Source of the DNA: Bicyclus anynana
Taxonomy: Eukaryota; Arthropoda; Insecta; Lepidoptera; Nymphalidae
DNA: 64,000 nucleotides
Direction of reading: 5' to 3'
Assembly (NCBI RefSeq): GCF_947172395.1
Contig: NC_069090.1
Location: 10,422,226 to 10,486,225 of the forward strand
Shown: piece after piece, positions 10,121 to 22,100 of the stretch
How positions within the stretch are numbered: position 1 is the first letter of the stretch
Layout of the letters: every line of letters starts with the position of its first letter
The notes under the pieces: model-generated
Told to the model about the DNA's origin: nothing
Seen by the model: the letters and a program-made list of their open reading frames with translations, nothing else
Database searches by the model: none
Program-made: the position numbers and the translations under genes

Positions 10121-13100
10121 CTGGATATAGGGAATAATATTATAATCGTCGTTATCAACCCTTATACGGCTCACTGCTGAGCTCGAGTCTCCTCTCAGAA
10201 TGAGAAGGGTTAGGCCAATAGTCCACCACGCTGGCCCAATGCGGATTGTCAGACTTCACAGAGTCAGAGGTCATATCCACTGGGCTATCACGGCTCAATA
10301 TTATAATACCGAATTGTTACATACAAGGTAAATCTCACCAATCTCATGGTGAGATTTACCTTGTATGCAGGAGATATTATAGACTATAGTGCACAAGTGT
10401 GTGCGCAAGCATTGGTGCACTCACTATTCCCTCACTCTCACAGTCCAATGGTACGAAAGATCAGGTTTCGGATCGGCAGGTCCGACGGCTTTACGTGTTC
10501 CGAAGCATAGGGGTGGACCAATACCGCCAACTTCCCAAATCCAGGCTGCTATTAAGATTTTTCTTGTTAGAAAAATTCTTTACAAGTTTGCCCTTGACTA
10601 CAATCTCACCTGATGGTAAGTGATACAATCTAAGATGGAAGCGGGCTAACTTGTTAAGAAATCGGATGAAAATCCACAACCATTTCTATGGGTAACCATC
10701 GTAATCATCTGGAGAGTTCTGAACATTCCAAAACATCACAGGGCGAATCAGTAATGTTTTTACTAAATAGTTTAAAGGAAATCCAATTTGTAAATCAGTG
10801 GGGTTCCGGCAAGTAGGTAAGTTGAACCAAAATGAGTCTCCGCAAGTACAAATATCCTACTTATATTATAAACGCGAAAGTTTGTATGGATGTTTGTTAC
10901 TCTTTAACGCCGCAACTACTGAACCGATATGGCTGAAATTTGGAATGGTATTTGATTTTACTCTGGTTTAACACATAGGCTATTTTTCATCCCAGAAAAT
11001 CCATGGTTCCAAAGGGATTTAAGAAAAACTGAATACAACACAAAGTCGCGAGCATCCGCTAGTAAATAATAAACAAAAGTGCTTTTATTTATTAAAAGAG
11101 CATTATCTGGGTTTGCAACGTTTAAATGGAACCAGTGGTGTAACTACATAGTCAGTTACGGCACTGTGTACGATACGTACTTGATAGTTGAATATAGAGA
11201 TGCCCTCCTTGTTCTCGTGCGCGAAGCAGGCGCCGGCGCGTACCAGTACGCGACACATGGCGCCCTGCCCGTTCATGTACGCCAGCAGTAGCGGGGTGTT
11301 TCCCTGCACACACACATCAGTCACTATGTTGTCTATGCTCAAACAGACAATTTTGATTTCTTTAAACATTTTTCTTTTTCAACACTATGACTATGAGAAA
11401 TAAATAAGTAACACGACTATCGAAATACACTAGATTTTCAAAAACGGCATCACGAAATAGGGGCAAAAATCGATTGGTGCCCCTATTTGTAATTAGTATG
11501 TTTGAATCACAGATAATGTAAGGAGGAGTAAGTGATAAAATATATTTTATTTTTACACAGAATAAAGATGATCTAAAATGAGTCTTTACAAGCAGCGTGG
11601 TGAAGCCGGTGGAACCCATAAAACCCAAACTTCACGCGTCTCCTTGTCATCCGCATATACAAACTTTTTTCATAATTTGTATTTCAACATTTAACACTAA
11701 CAACAATTATAAAAAAATACTCCCATCTTATTTCTTGAACAGTTTTTAACTATTATAAACATAAGACTTTTAAAAATTACTGATGCGAAGCTTCGTGTCG
11801 TACTGACTCGAGAACGTATTCGTTTTTGAAATTTGTATTTGGAGCGGCTACGACACCGTCGTGTTCCGTGGGCTCTATCTGCCTATTATTCTTTAATCTG
11901 TGTAGACCGATATGTCTAAAACAGAGGTATCCATAAACAACACAACAGTCGTACCTGTAGATCAGTTCTGTTGATAGGGTAGTCGGGCATGAACTCGAGG
12001 AATATTTCGCATATCGTGGCCGCGTTGTCCTTCTTGCACCAACACAGCTCGTGGAGGGGATTGCGACCTGGTGATACATTATTCATTATATAATAATTTA
12101 ATGTTTGAGTTTCGCATTTATTGGTAAAATTAAACACACATGGAGTTTGACACTCATGCCTCAGATTGTGTGGCGTAGAGCAGTGATTTGTAGAATGTGT
12201 TTGCATGTCCTGCGAATTGTTAATCTAATATAGATACTTTTATCCACGTCAGAGGTATAGCTATATTCGTAGAATAAGCTTGTACCTCTTCCAAGTTAGT
12301 CCGCTTCCGTCCAAGTTAGTCAGGGATCCGTAGAACATTTTTTACACCTAATGACTAACAAGTTAATTTTTCGTGAGTAGCTTCATCTCGATGAGATGAC
12401 CAACTTTTTCTTTACGAAAATTCTTGATACTGGTAGTTGGAGTTACCAACGCGACAATGTACCACACAATTTGTAGAACATTGTGGCTGTTAAATTGTAT
12501 AATCATTAATATAATCATTAAGTAAAAAGAATCTGGTTAGTAACACCTTTTGTTACACTACCCTCCTCCCAACTTGTTAATAACAAGGTTATTAAAAGTT
12601 GTTATTAACTAGCTGTTAATAGTGTTGCTTAATTAATAGTTATACAATTTAACTACAAACTACAAATTGCGTGGTACATTATCTCCTTCCGACTCACTTT
12701 TCACTAGCCTGGTTGGCACAGAGGCTTGGAATTGGTAAGCTGTTGTTTGTTACTGTGTGTTACGGTATTACGGTTCACTTTTGCTGGTACGGTTCTCTTG
12801 GAATAAAATACGTGTCGCTTGTTTAGATGTTTAATGCCAACTAACTTCAGTATAATGTAGGTACAAACAATATCGTAAGTGCGTTCACGCGCTGTATTGA
12901 ATTAACATGCCGCCCGCCAAAAGGACTGTAAAGGGCTTTTACTAAATACATAAACTTAATCATTATACCCGCAGTTAAACATCATTAGATTTATACATGC
13001 CATTACGAAAAAAATACATTTAAATTGTAAGTAAACTTCAGACTCAAACGCTGGTAACTACATAAATATTATATCTCATCCATAATTAGGCTTACTCTTA

Positions 13101-16100
13101 ATACATAACTTCTTGTAATTAAATATTTATACTTGAATTATTATCGCTTAAATAACATTAAAAAATTACTTCAAAATCAGTTACTTGCAATAATTTGATT
13201 TTTAGCAGAAATTAAATAAATATTACATTTAAATTAAATACATTATATCAATTAAGTATATTAATCAATATCTATGGGCAAAAGACATAGTTTATTGGAA
13301 GAACGTTTAGTGATATTGTCACCACTTTTGACGCATTATACTCGACTGACTCCATCATTGCCGGGGTGCTTCCCAGTTATGCGACCTAGCATCCATTTGC
13401 CTGGTGGCAGGTTGTCACTCTTGATAGTGACGATCTGACCGATATCTAACTCTCTTGTCCTTTTACACCATTTATGACGTTGTTGAAGTCTATTAAGATA
13501 TTCAGATTGCCATCGGTGCCAAAAGTCTTGCAATAATTTTTGTAGGCGCTGCCATCTCGATAGGTAAGTCATCGAAACATTTTCCAGATTAGGACTTGGG
13601 ATGGTATTAAGTGACTCACCAACTAAGAAGTGAGCTGGCGTGAGAGGAGGTGCGTCATCATCGTCCTCTATTGGGCACAGAGGCCGCGAGTTCAGACATG
13701 CTTCAATTTGGCAGAGCAGGGTGGACATTTCTTCAAAGGTTAAGTTGGATTGCATTATCCTTTTCAGGTGGTATTTCATGGATTTAACACCAGCCTCCCA
13801 TAATCCTCCCATGTGAGGGCTGTATGCTGGTATAAAGTGCCATTGAGTGCCATCGAGGGCAAGAGATTCTGCTATATGACCATCAAATTCCAACTTTGCT
13901 TCTGCCCAAGCTGCTGCAAGTTCCTTATTAGCTCCAATAAACGTCCGGCCCTGGTCACTCCACATATGAGCGCATTTTCCGCGACGTGCCGTAAATCTTT
14001 TCATTGCTCCTATAAATGACTCTGACGTCATATCACCTACGAGTTCAAGATGAATGGCTTTGGTAGACATACATACGAAGATGCAGACGTACGCTTTCGT
14101 CGTTCTCATTCCTCTGCCTTTAGAAGAGAGGACTTGATAGGGGCCAGCGAAATCCGTCGAACTGTTCAAAAATGGTCTGGTTGGAGTTACTCTTTCACGA
14201 GGTAAGTCTCCCATAAGCTGTGACTTCACTGCAGCCTTTTGCTTAGCACATATCAAACATTTTCTAAATTTTAATTTGACTAAATTTTTTGATTTCAGGA
14301 TCCAGTACTTCAGCCGTAAGTATCCCAACATCTGTTGTGGTCCACCATGCAGCGTTTTCAAATGTGCATCATCGACAAGGAGCTTGGCTAGGTAAGTATC
14401 ATGACTTAATATTACAGGATTTCTCGTATCTTCATTCACAGAAGCGTGCCGCAGTCTACCGCCCACCCTGAGGACATCATCACCGTCAAGGTAAGGATTT
14501 AAACTTTTTAAACTGCTTTTAGCTTGTACTTCTCCTTTAGTTTTAATATTGTGAATATCTTCCTTAAAGCTTTGTTGCTGTGTTAGCTTAATGCATGTTT
14601 TTAAAGCATCATTTAATTCGCTTGTAGTAATGACTGTATCCTTATCCTGTAATTTCTTTCCCTTTAAAAACCTTTTACTGTATGTAATAACCTTTAGTAG
14701 CTCTGTCAAATCATCACAATTTTCAATTTTGTTTATTAAACTTGCTTTTTCATTTTCAATTTTCGAGTTGACTTCTATAACTTCTTTCCTTTCAAGGTTT
14801 GTACTTATGTTCTTTGGCCTACTGTATTCGATCTCTTTATTATGTAACCATTCAGGGCCATTCCACCACAGTTTATTTTCTTTCAGGCTTGTCAAGGGCA
14901 TACCTCTTGAGGCTAAATCAGCAGGGTTGTCTTGAGATTGTACGTGATACAAATTGTGATTCCCAATGTCTTCTAGAATCTCAACTACTCGATTTCTTAC
15001 ATAAATGTTCCATCTTGCAGGATCTCCAAAAAGCCAGGACAGTACTATAGTGGAATCTGTCCATGCATATATCTGAGAGGTTGGTATCTTCATGGCTTCT
15101 TTTATTTGCTTTAAAAGACCAGCAAGCAGGACAGCACCATTCAGTTCAAGACGAGGTAAGGATTTAGCTTTTGTTGATGCTACTCTTGATTTAGCTGCTA
15201 TGATTGTATTTGTTACTTTTCCTTCTACGGTGATTACTCTCATGTAGGCTACTGCACCATAGGCTCGATTGGATGCGTCACAAAAACCATGAACTGAGAC
15301 ATTTTTCATTAAGGATTCAGATGTTTGAAGCCATCTGTCTATTTCTATACCTGGTAAGTTGAGAAAACTGTTTCTTAAATCCATCCATTCCTGAGCTATT
15401 TCTTCAGTAACATTCTCATCCCAGGCCATACCTTGCAACCACAATTTTTGAATAAGCAGCTTCGCCGGTAAAATTGATGGTGCTAACCAGCCCAGTGGAT
15501 CAAACAACCTTTGAATATCAGACAGGATTGTTCTTTTCGTTATGCGATCAGTTAACGTAGGTAAGTTCAGGTTGTATTGGAATTTGTCCGTTCCAATATT
15601 CCAATTCAATCCTAAAGCTCTTATACTACCATCTATGTGTATTTCTAGATTTACTTTAGTGCTTCTTTGGCTTAGCTCAAATTGTTTCAGGAATTCTGCA
15701 TTATTCGAACACCATTTTTGTATAATAAATCCTCCTCTTCGCAATATGGAATCTATATCCTTTGCAATTTTGATGGCTTCTTGTAAGTTATCCTTCCCAG
15801 ACATTAAGTCATCCATGTAAAAGTCTTGTTTTATAACTTGTGCTGCATCGGTATGTTCATAGCCTTCATCTGTGGCAACCTGATGTAGCGTGCGGACGGC
15901 TAGATATGGTGCCGAAGCTGTCCCAAACGTGACTCTTCCTAGTCTATAATCTTTTACAGGTTCGTCTTGGTTATTACGCCATAGAATTCTTTGTAGATTG
16001 CTGTCTTCTTTGGTTACCAGAATCTGGCGGTACATTTTTTGTATATCAGCCACAAAACATACTCTTTTCATACGCCATCTCAAAATTAAGCTCCTCATGT

Positions 16101-19100
16101 CATCTTGTAGTTGAGGGCCTACAAGTAATTCGTCATTTAGAGACACTTTGTTAGATCCCTTTTGCGATGCGTTGAATACTGGCCTCACTTTGCTCGTTTC
16201 TTTTTCATATTTAATAACAGCGTGGTGAGGTAGGTACACAGCAGGAACTTTCATTTCTTCCTTTGGTACCTCTTCCATATGATTCAAAGTTTTGTATTCT
16301 TCCATTATTTCTATGTATTCTTTCTTCAATTTCTCATCTTTCTCTAAGCGTTTTTCTAATTGATATAATCTTTTCAGAGCTATATCTCTTGTGTTTCCTT
16401 CGACACATTTTAGTTTTTCTGTTTTTGTTGGCAGTTTTACGATATATCTTCCTTCTTCTGTTCTGGTGGTTGTAGTGTTATATATTTCTTCACATTTTCT
16501 TTCTTCAGGCGTGGGTAATCTTGTTTCATTTCTTTCTTGTTCCCACATGTTCTTTAGCATATCATCCAGATCCAGATTCAGGTGCATGCTTATAATCTCA
16601 TCTTCTTGTATCTTGTCGTGTACTGTCCCAAATAGAATCCAACCCAGACTGGTATTTTGAGCGCATGGAGTACCTGGGGGACCCTTGATTATTTCACTCT
16701 TCATAATTTGGGCACACACATCGACACCTAGCAACATGTCTACTCGTCCCGGTTGTGTAAAACTTGGGTCTGCCAGGACGAGACCTTGTATGTGCGGCCA
16801 GGTGTTGTTCGTTATTGTCTTAGTTGGCAACCTTGTGATGAGATGAGTGGGTATTATATACGTCTTAATGTTAATTTTAAATCCTTCATCATGTGTGGAT
16901 AAGACGTTTACTTGTGTACTTTGTTTCACATTTGTGTGTGTTGAGCCAATACCTGTTATAGTTCCATTAACTTTTGTTCTTTTTAATTTCAGCAATTGGA
17001 TGGCTCGTTCACTCACAAAACTTGCTTGAGAACCTGTATCTACGAGTGCTCTTACGATTGTATAATGGCCATTGTCGTCCATGATTTTAACTGTCGCTGT
17101 AGCTAGCAAAGCAGTACTTGCGTGCTCTCTGTTATCAGTTACCTTAGTGTTCACTTGCACCTGGGTATCAGTTATTGTCGTTTGTGAGGACTTCGATATA
17201 ACTGGTGATTTTGGCTGATGGATGAGGGTATGATGCCGCTTGTGGCACCGCCTGCAACTTTGGGGAACCCTACACCCAAGAGCACTGTGCCCAGGGGAAA
17301 GGCAATTAAAACATATTTTGTTGTCCTTTACGTAATTACCTCTGTCCACCGGTGTAAGCTTTGCAAATTCCGGACAATGGCTTAATGTGTGGTCGTTCTT
17401 ACACCGTACGCATGTTCTTGGTTTACAGGTACTAGTTATGGTAAATACCTTTTCTTTTGTGACCTTGCTTGTTGTTGGCGCTACTAATTCCAATGTTCTA
17501 AATTTATTTTGTAAAAATTTTTCCAAATCTTTCCATGTAGGTAACTCGTCTATATTATCTTTGTGCGCGAAGTCTTCCCACTGCTTGTGCGTCTCCGGGT
17601 CCAATTTCTGAACAACCAGAAATATGATTACTGGATCCCAGGAGTCGGTTGTTATATTTTGATTATTTAATCCTTTTACTACTTCATTGGTTGTATCAAG
17701 TAAATATTTTATATTCTGAGCGGACTGTATGTTTGTATTGGGTTTTCTTTGCGCAAAAAGCCTTTTTAATAAAGCGTTAACGATAAGGCGTCTATTGCCA
17801 TATCGGCTTTGCAATGACTCCCATGCAATTGGATAATTTGATTGAGTCACCTGGATGTTTTTTAGTAGCATTGCAGCTTCCCCAGTGACGGTTGTTTTTA
17901 AATAGTGAAGTTTTTGCACATCACTGAGGGAGTCGTTATGATGCACCAACGACAAAAACAAATCCTTATAAGAAGGGAATTCTTCATAATTGCCCCCGAA
18001 GACCGGTAATGAGATTTTCGGCAGATGTACATTTTGCTTGCCGCCACCTATATTGCCCGTCGACGTTGACATATTTGATGCCCTTGATTCATTCTCGATT
18101 TCATTTAATGTTGATAACATGTCCCTTAAGTCACCCTGCAGAATGTTGTAAAGGTCTTCATAAATAAAGAATTCTTCATTTAAAAAATACGGCAAGGATC
18201 CCTTTTGTTCCTTTGGAGTAATTTTAGCTAAGTCGTGATGCGCGCTCTTAAACGTCGTCCAATAATCTTCAAGTATTTGTATGCGCGCTTCAATGTAACC
18301 TTTGGTTAGTCGAGATTTGGGACATTTTTTTAAATTCACTTGGGTTTTACGAAATAATGTGGCGGTATCTTCCAATACAGCTAAAAGGTGCGTTTGATCT
18401 TGCGTAGGAGGCATCTTGAATTCACTTGTCACAATATAAGTATATAATAACTTCCAAAATGCGTAAATGCAAAGTTATAAATCGTAAATTGTATATAGTA
18501 TGCGTAAAAAACGTTCGTCACTCGATGCACTTGTTTACTTCAACCAGCGATCGCGCTTCGTTCCTTTCACTTTTTGCTAGTCGGCGCGATCCGGCTCGAT
18601 TTCGACCATATGTTACGGTATTACGGTTCACTTTTGCTGGTACGGTTCTCTTGGAATAAAATACGTGTCGCTTGTTTAGATGTTTAATGCCAACTAACTT
18701 CAGTATAATGTAGGTACAAACAATATCGTAAGTGCGTTCACGCGCTGTATTGAATTAACACTGTGATTAAACTAAGCGATTGAGATTAACACGAGTGAGA
18801 GAATAGGATATCATTGTAAGGTAAAATAAATAAATTAATTAAACAAATAAAAAAAACCGACTGCATAAATGATACAAAAACTGAAAAAAAAAAACAAGCT
18901 CAGTCCAGAAGTGTAGAAAACACTTAGAAAACAGTCGGGACCTATTAAAAAATGTAGACGAAAATCATTCTATTCAATATAATAGGTCCCGACTATTACA
19001 TAAATACATACATACAAGATACGTGCGAAAAACATAACCCTTCTTGCAGTCGGGTGATAAGGAATTAGCAGAGTTCGCGGGTATGAATCCGTGCGCGCGG

Positions 19101-22100
19101 GGCATCGCTACCGGCCCGCGCAGACTATCGGAAGTGTTACGAACTAATTCGCCAAGCTTTTTTTTTCAATAGTCACCTTTGAGGTTGGTGGCGGCGGCGT
19201 CGATGTCGGTGTCGGCGAGCAGCGCGCGCGCGGCCGCGGCGTGGCCCTCGCGCGCCGCCACGTGCAGCGCGCTATCACCGGCTGCGTCCGCTGCGCCGCA
19301 CTCCGCGCCGCCGCTCGCCAGCGCGCTCACAATACCCGCGTGACCCGCTCCGGCTGCCACGTGCAGTGCTGTGCGCCTATCGAATGCCAACACATACTAT
19401 TCATCATCATCATCACATCAGCCGATTGACGTCCACAGAAGGCTTTTTGTTTGTACTTCCAAACATCACGGTTTTTAGCTTTCCGTCGCTCGCCAGCGGG
19501 CTCACAATACCCGCGTGACCCGCACCGGCTGCCACGTGTAGTGCTGTGCGCCTATCGAATGCCAAACACATACTATCATAACGTCAACCGATTGACGTCC
19601 ACAGTCGGATACTATTTGTTTGTACTTCCAAACGTCACGGTATATAGCTTTCCGGCGCTCGCCAGCGCGCTCAGAATACCCGCGTGCCCCGCTCCTGCCG
19701 CCACGTGTAGTGCTGTGCACCTGGATAGTGCCAACACATACTATTCATCATCATCATCACATCAGAAGATTGACGTCCACAGTGGGATATAGGTTTTTTG
19801 TTTGTAATTCCAAACATCACGGTTTTTAGCTTTCTACCGCTCGCCAGCGCGCTCACGATACCCGCGTGCCCCGCACCTGCCGCCACGTGCAGTGCTGTGC
19901 GCCTATCGAATGCCAAACACGTACTATCACAACATCAGCCGATTGACGTCCACAGTCGGATACTATTTGTTTGTACTTCCAAACGTCACGGTTTATAGCT
20001 TTCGCCAGCGCGCTCACAATACCCGCGTGCCCCGCTCCTGTTGCCACGTGTAGTGCTGTGCGCCTATCGAATGCCAAACACGTACTATCACAACATCAGC
20101 CGATTGACGTCCACAGTCGGATACTATTTGTTTGTACTTCCAAACGTCACGGTTTATAGCTTTCGCCAGCGCGCTCACAATACCCGCGTGCCCCGCTCCT
20201 GTTGCCACGTGTAGTGCTGTGCGCCTATCGAATGCCAAACACATACTATCATAACATCAGCCGATTGACGTCCACAGTCGGATATATACTTTTTGTTTGT
20301 ACTTCCAAACGTCACGGTTTATAGCTTTCCGTCGCTCGCCAGCGCGCTCACAGTACCCGCGTGCCCCGCTCCTGCCGCCACGTGCGGTGCTGTGCGCCTA
20401 ATTAGTCCCAACATATACTTCATCATCACATCAGTCGGCCACATTCGGATAAAGGCTGTTAGTAGGTCACGGTCGGTAAACTTTCAAACGTCACGGTCAT
20501 TAGCTGTTTGTCGCTCGCCAGCGCACTCTCAAGCATCTGCGACTGACATAATAATTGTCAGTAAACCGAGTGGAACAACATTGCACTTTCGGATGCAAGG
20601 TCACCATTTGAATGTTATGTTCAATCATGGTGCTACAATCTACATTAAGCTTTGCGTCTCGTTGAGCTATGTCGATAACTACGACTCTTTAGCTCGATCT
20701 TGTAATTTCTAATTTGATCACGTAATGATGTTCCAATTTCCAAGTATAACTTCTCCAGAGAGAACTACCTTAAGAGGTCCTTAATTAGCGACCACGATTT
20801 GAATTCGTCAGTTTATACTGACAACCGCACTACACTCTACAGTCCGAGCGGCCGATGGAGCAAAACACGTCGTCTAGCTCTCTAGAATTATTCTACTGAC
20901 TAAATTCATAAACAGCCGACCACACTCTTGTGCTCGTCGCGGTCGTTGTGTCTCGCACCGGCCAAGACTACGGTCCAAGAGTCCGATGGAGCAACAATTT
21001 TACAACACTAACTTGTGCGCTTTGCGGTTGTTAGTTCTCGTCCCGCAGCAATGCGCAACCGCACAAGACTCTACGGTCCAAGAGTCCGATGGTGCAACAA
21101 TTTGAGGGCGTATCAATATACCCTAAAATTGTTGCTCAATCCCCACACGTTCTTCTAGTTCTCTGGCATTTATCTGACAAATAATGCCAGTTCAGAATCA
21201 GAACAATCATAGTTCGAAGAGCCAATGGTTGTTGGGGTCCCAATTTGCTGGAATGGCGAACCCGCACTGGAAAACGCAGAGTTGGTCGACCCCCCACTAG
21301 GTGGACCGAGGATATCAAGCGGGTTGCAGGGAGCCGCTGGATGCTGGCGGCTCGAGACCGATGTGCTTGGTGGTCCATGCAAGAGGCCTATGTCGAGAAG
21401 TGGATGTCTATCGGTTGATAAGGTAAGGTAAGATATTCTGACAAAATGCCACTAACTTGTGCGCGTCGCGGTCGTTGGGTCTCGCGCCGGCCAGCAGCAG
21501 GCTCCGCAGCAGCACCTCGTTGCCCACGGCGGCCGCCAGGTGCAGCGGCGGCGCCAGCGTGGCGTCCTGCACGCGCGAGTTCACGTCCACCTCCACCGAC
21601 AGCAGGAACATCACGCTCTCCATGTCGCACGTCTGGATGGCCACGTGCAAGAAGTTGCGACCTTTCTTATCTACCTGTGAAGAAACGAAACCATTTATCT
21701 CTATAGGATCACTTGGATCAGAGACAAAGAACGCATAATGTCTTACATCTAAAAAGGGGGTAGTTTAGATTATCGAGGAGACAAAGTTTCCCTGCGCTTT
21801 AACCGGGAAAGATGTTCTGGGTAGGGACCGGGCTCAACAGAGATGAGATGACCTATTTTAGTCTGTATCTGTATTTTTGTCCAATCGTATCAATGTGCGA
21901 GAAACTCATTTATTAACTTACCTTTTTACAGGACTTCTTAACGACATGAATTCTTGGAGGTATTATGATCGACTAAGTAATCAGTATTCAGTAAACGCTC
22001 TTTTGAACTCTGTTTTTCCTGATTCTTGGATATCTTCAAAACTAAAGTGGAAACGCGCTTCCAAAATAACTAACTTCGACATAGCGTGGCGAATATTCTG

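Larger units (their letters stand above)
12758..18760 (-). mobile_element. BEL/Pao LTR retrotransposon, near-intact, identical LTRs
   Basis: A 6.0-kb element on the minus strand, inside the ANKFY1 intron between exons 19376-19177 and 12067-11955 and in the same transcriptional sense as the gene. The two 150-bp LTRs (18611-18760 and 12758-12907) appear identical base for base and read TG...CA. A 5-bp target duplication CTGTG flanks it (12753-12757 and 18761-18765). A candidate primer-binding site (TGGTCGAAATCGAGC) lies two bases inside the 5' LTR, and a purine-rich tract (GGCGGGCGGCA) abuts the 3' LTR. One long gag-pol frame fills the interior. LTR identity indicates a very recent insertion. 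Family assignment rests on the polyprotein. Confidence 0.95.

Noticed and set aside
10389..10679. ORFs on both strands at 10.4-10.7 kb
   Set aside because: They overlap repeat-like sequence ('tacaatctcacctgatggta'), and no conserved domain is visible.
13813..17611. Plus-strand ORFs inside the BEL element
   Set aside because: They are antisense shadows of the gag-pol frame.
19300..20535. CRISPR-like or coding ankyrin-repeat expansion
   Set aside because: The genome is eukaryotic, and the spacing (161-182 bp) is not a multiple of three. The copies break into LINE-like sequence with stops, so they are neither a CRISPR array nor extra in-frame ankyrin repeats.
19241..20712. Series of plus-strand ORFs over the array (alanine-rich)
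   Set aside because: They are shadows of the GC-rich ankyrin exon copies on the minus strand; they lack splice context and change frame from unit to unit.
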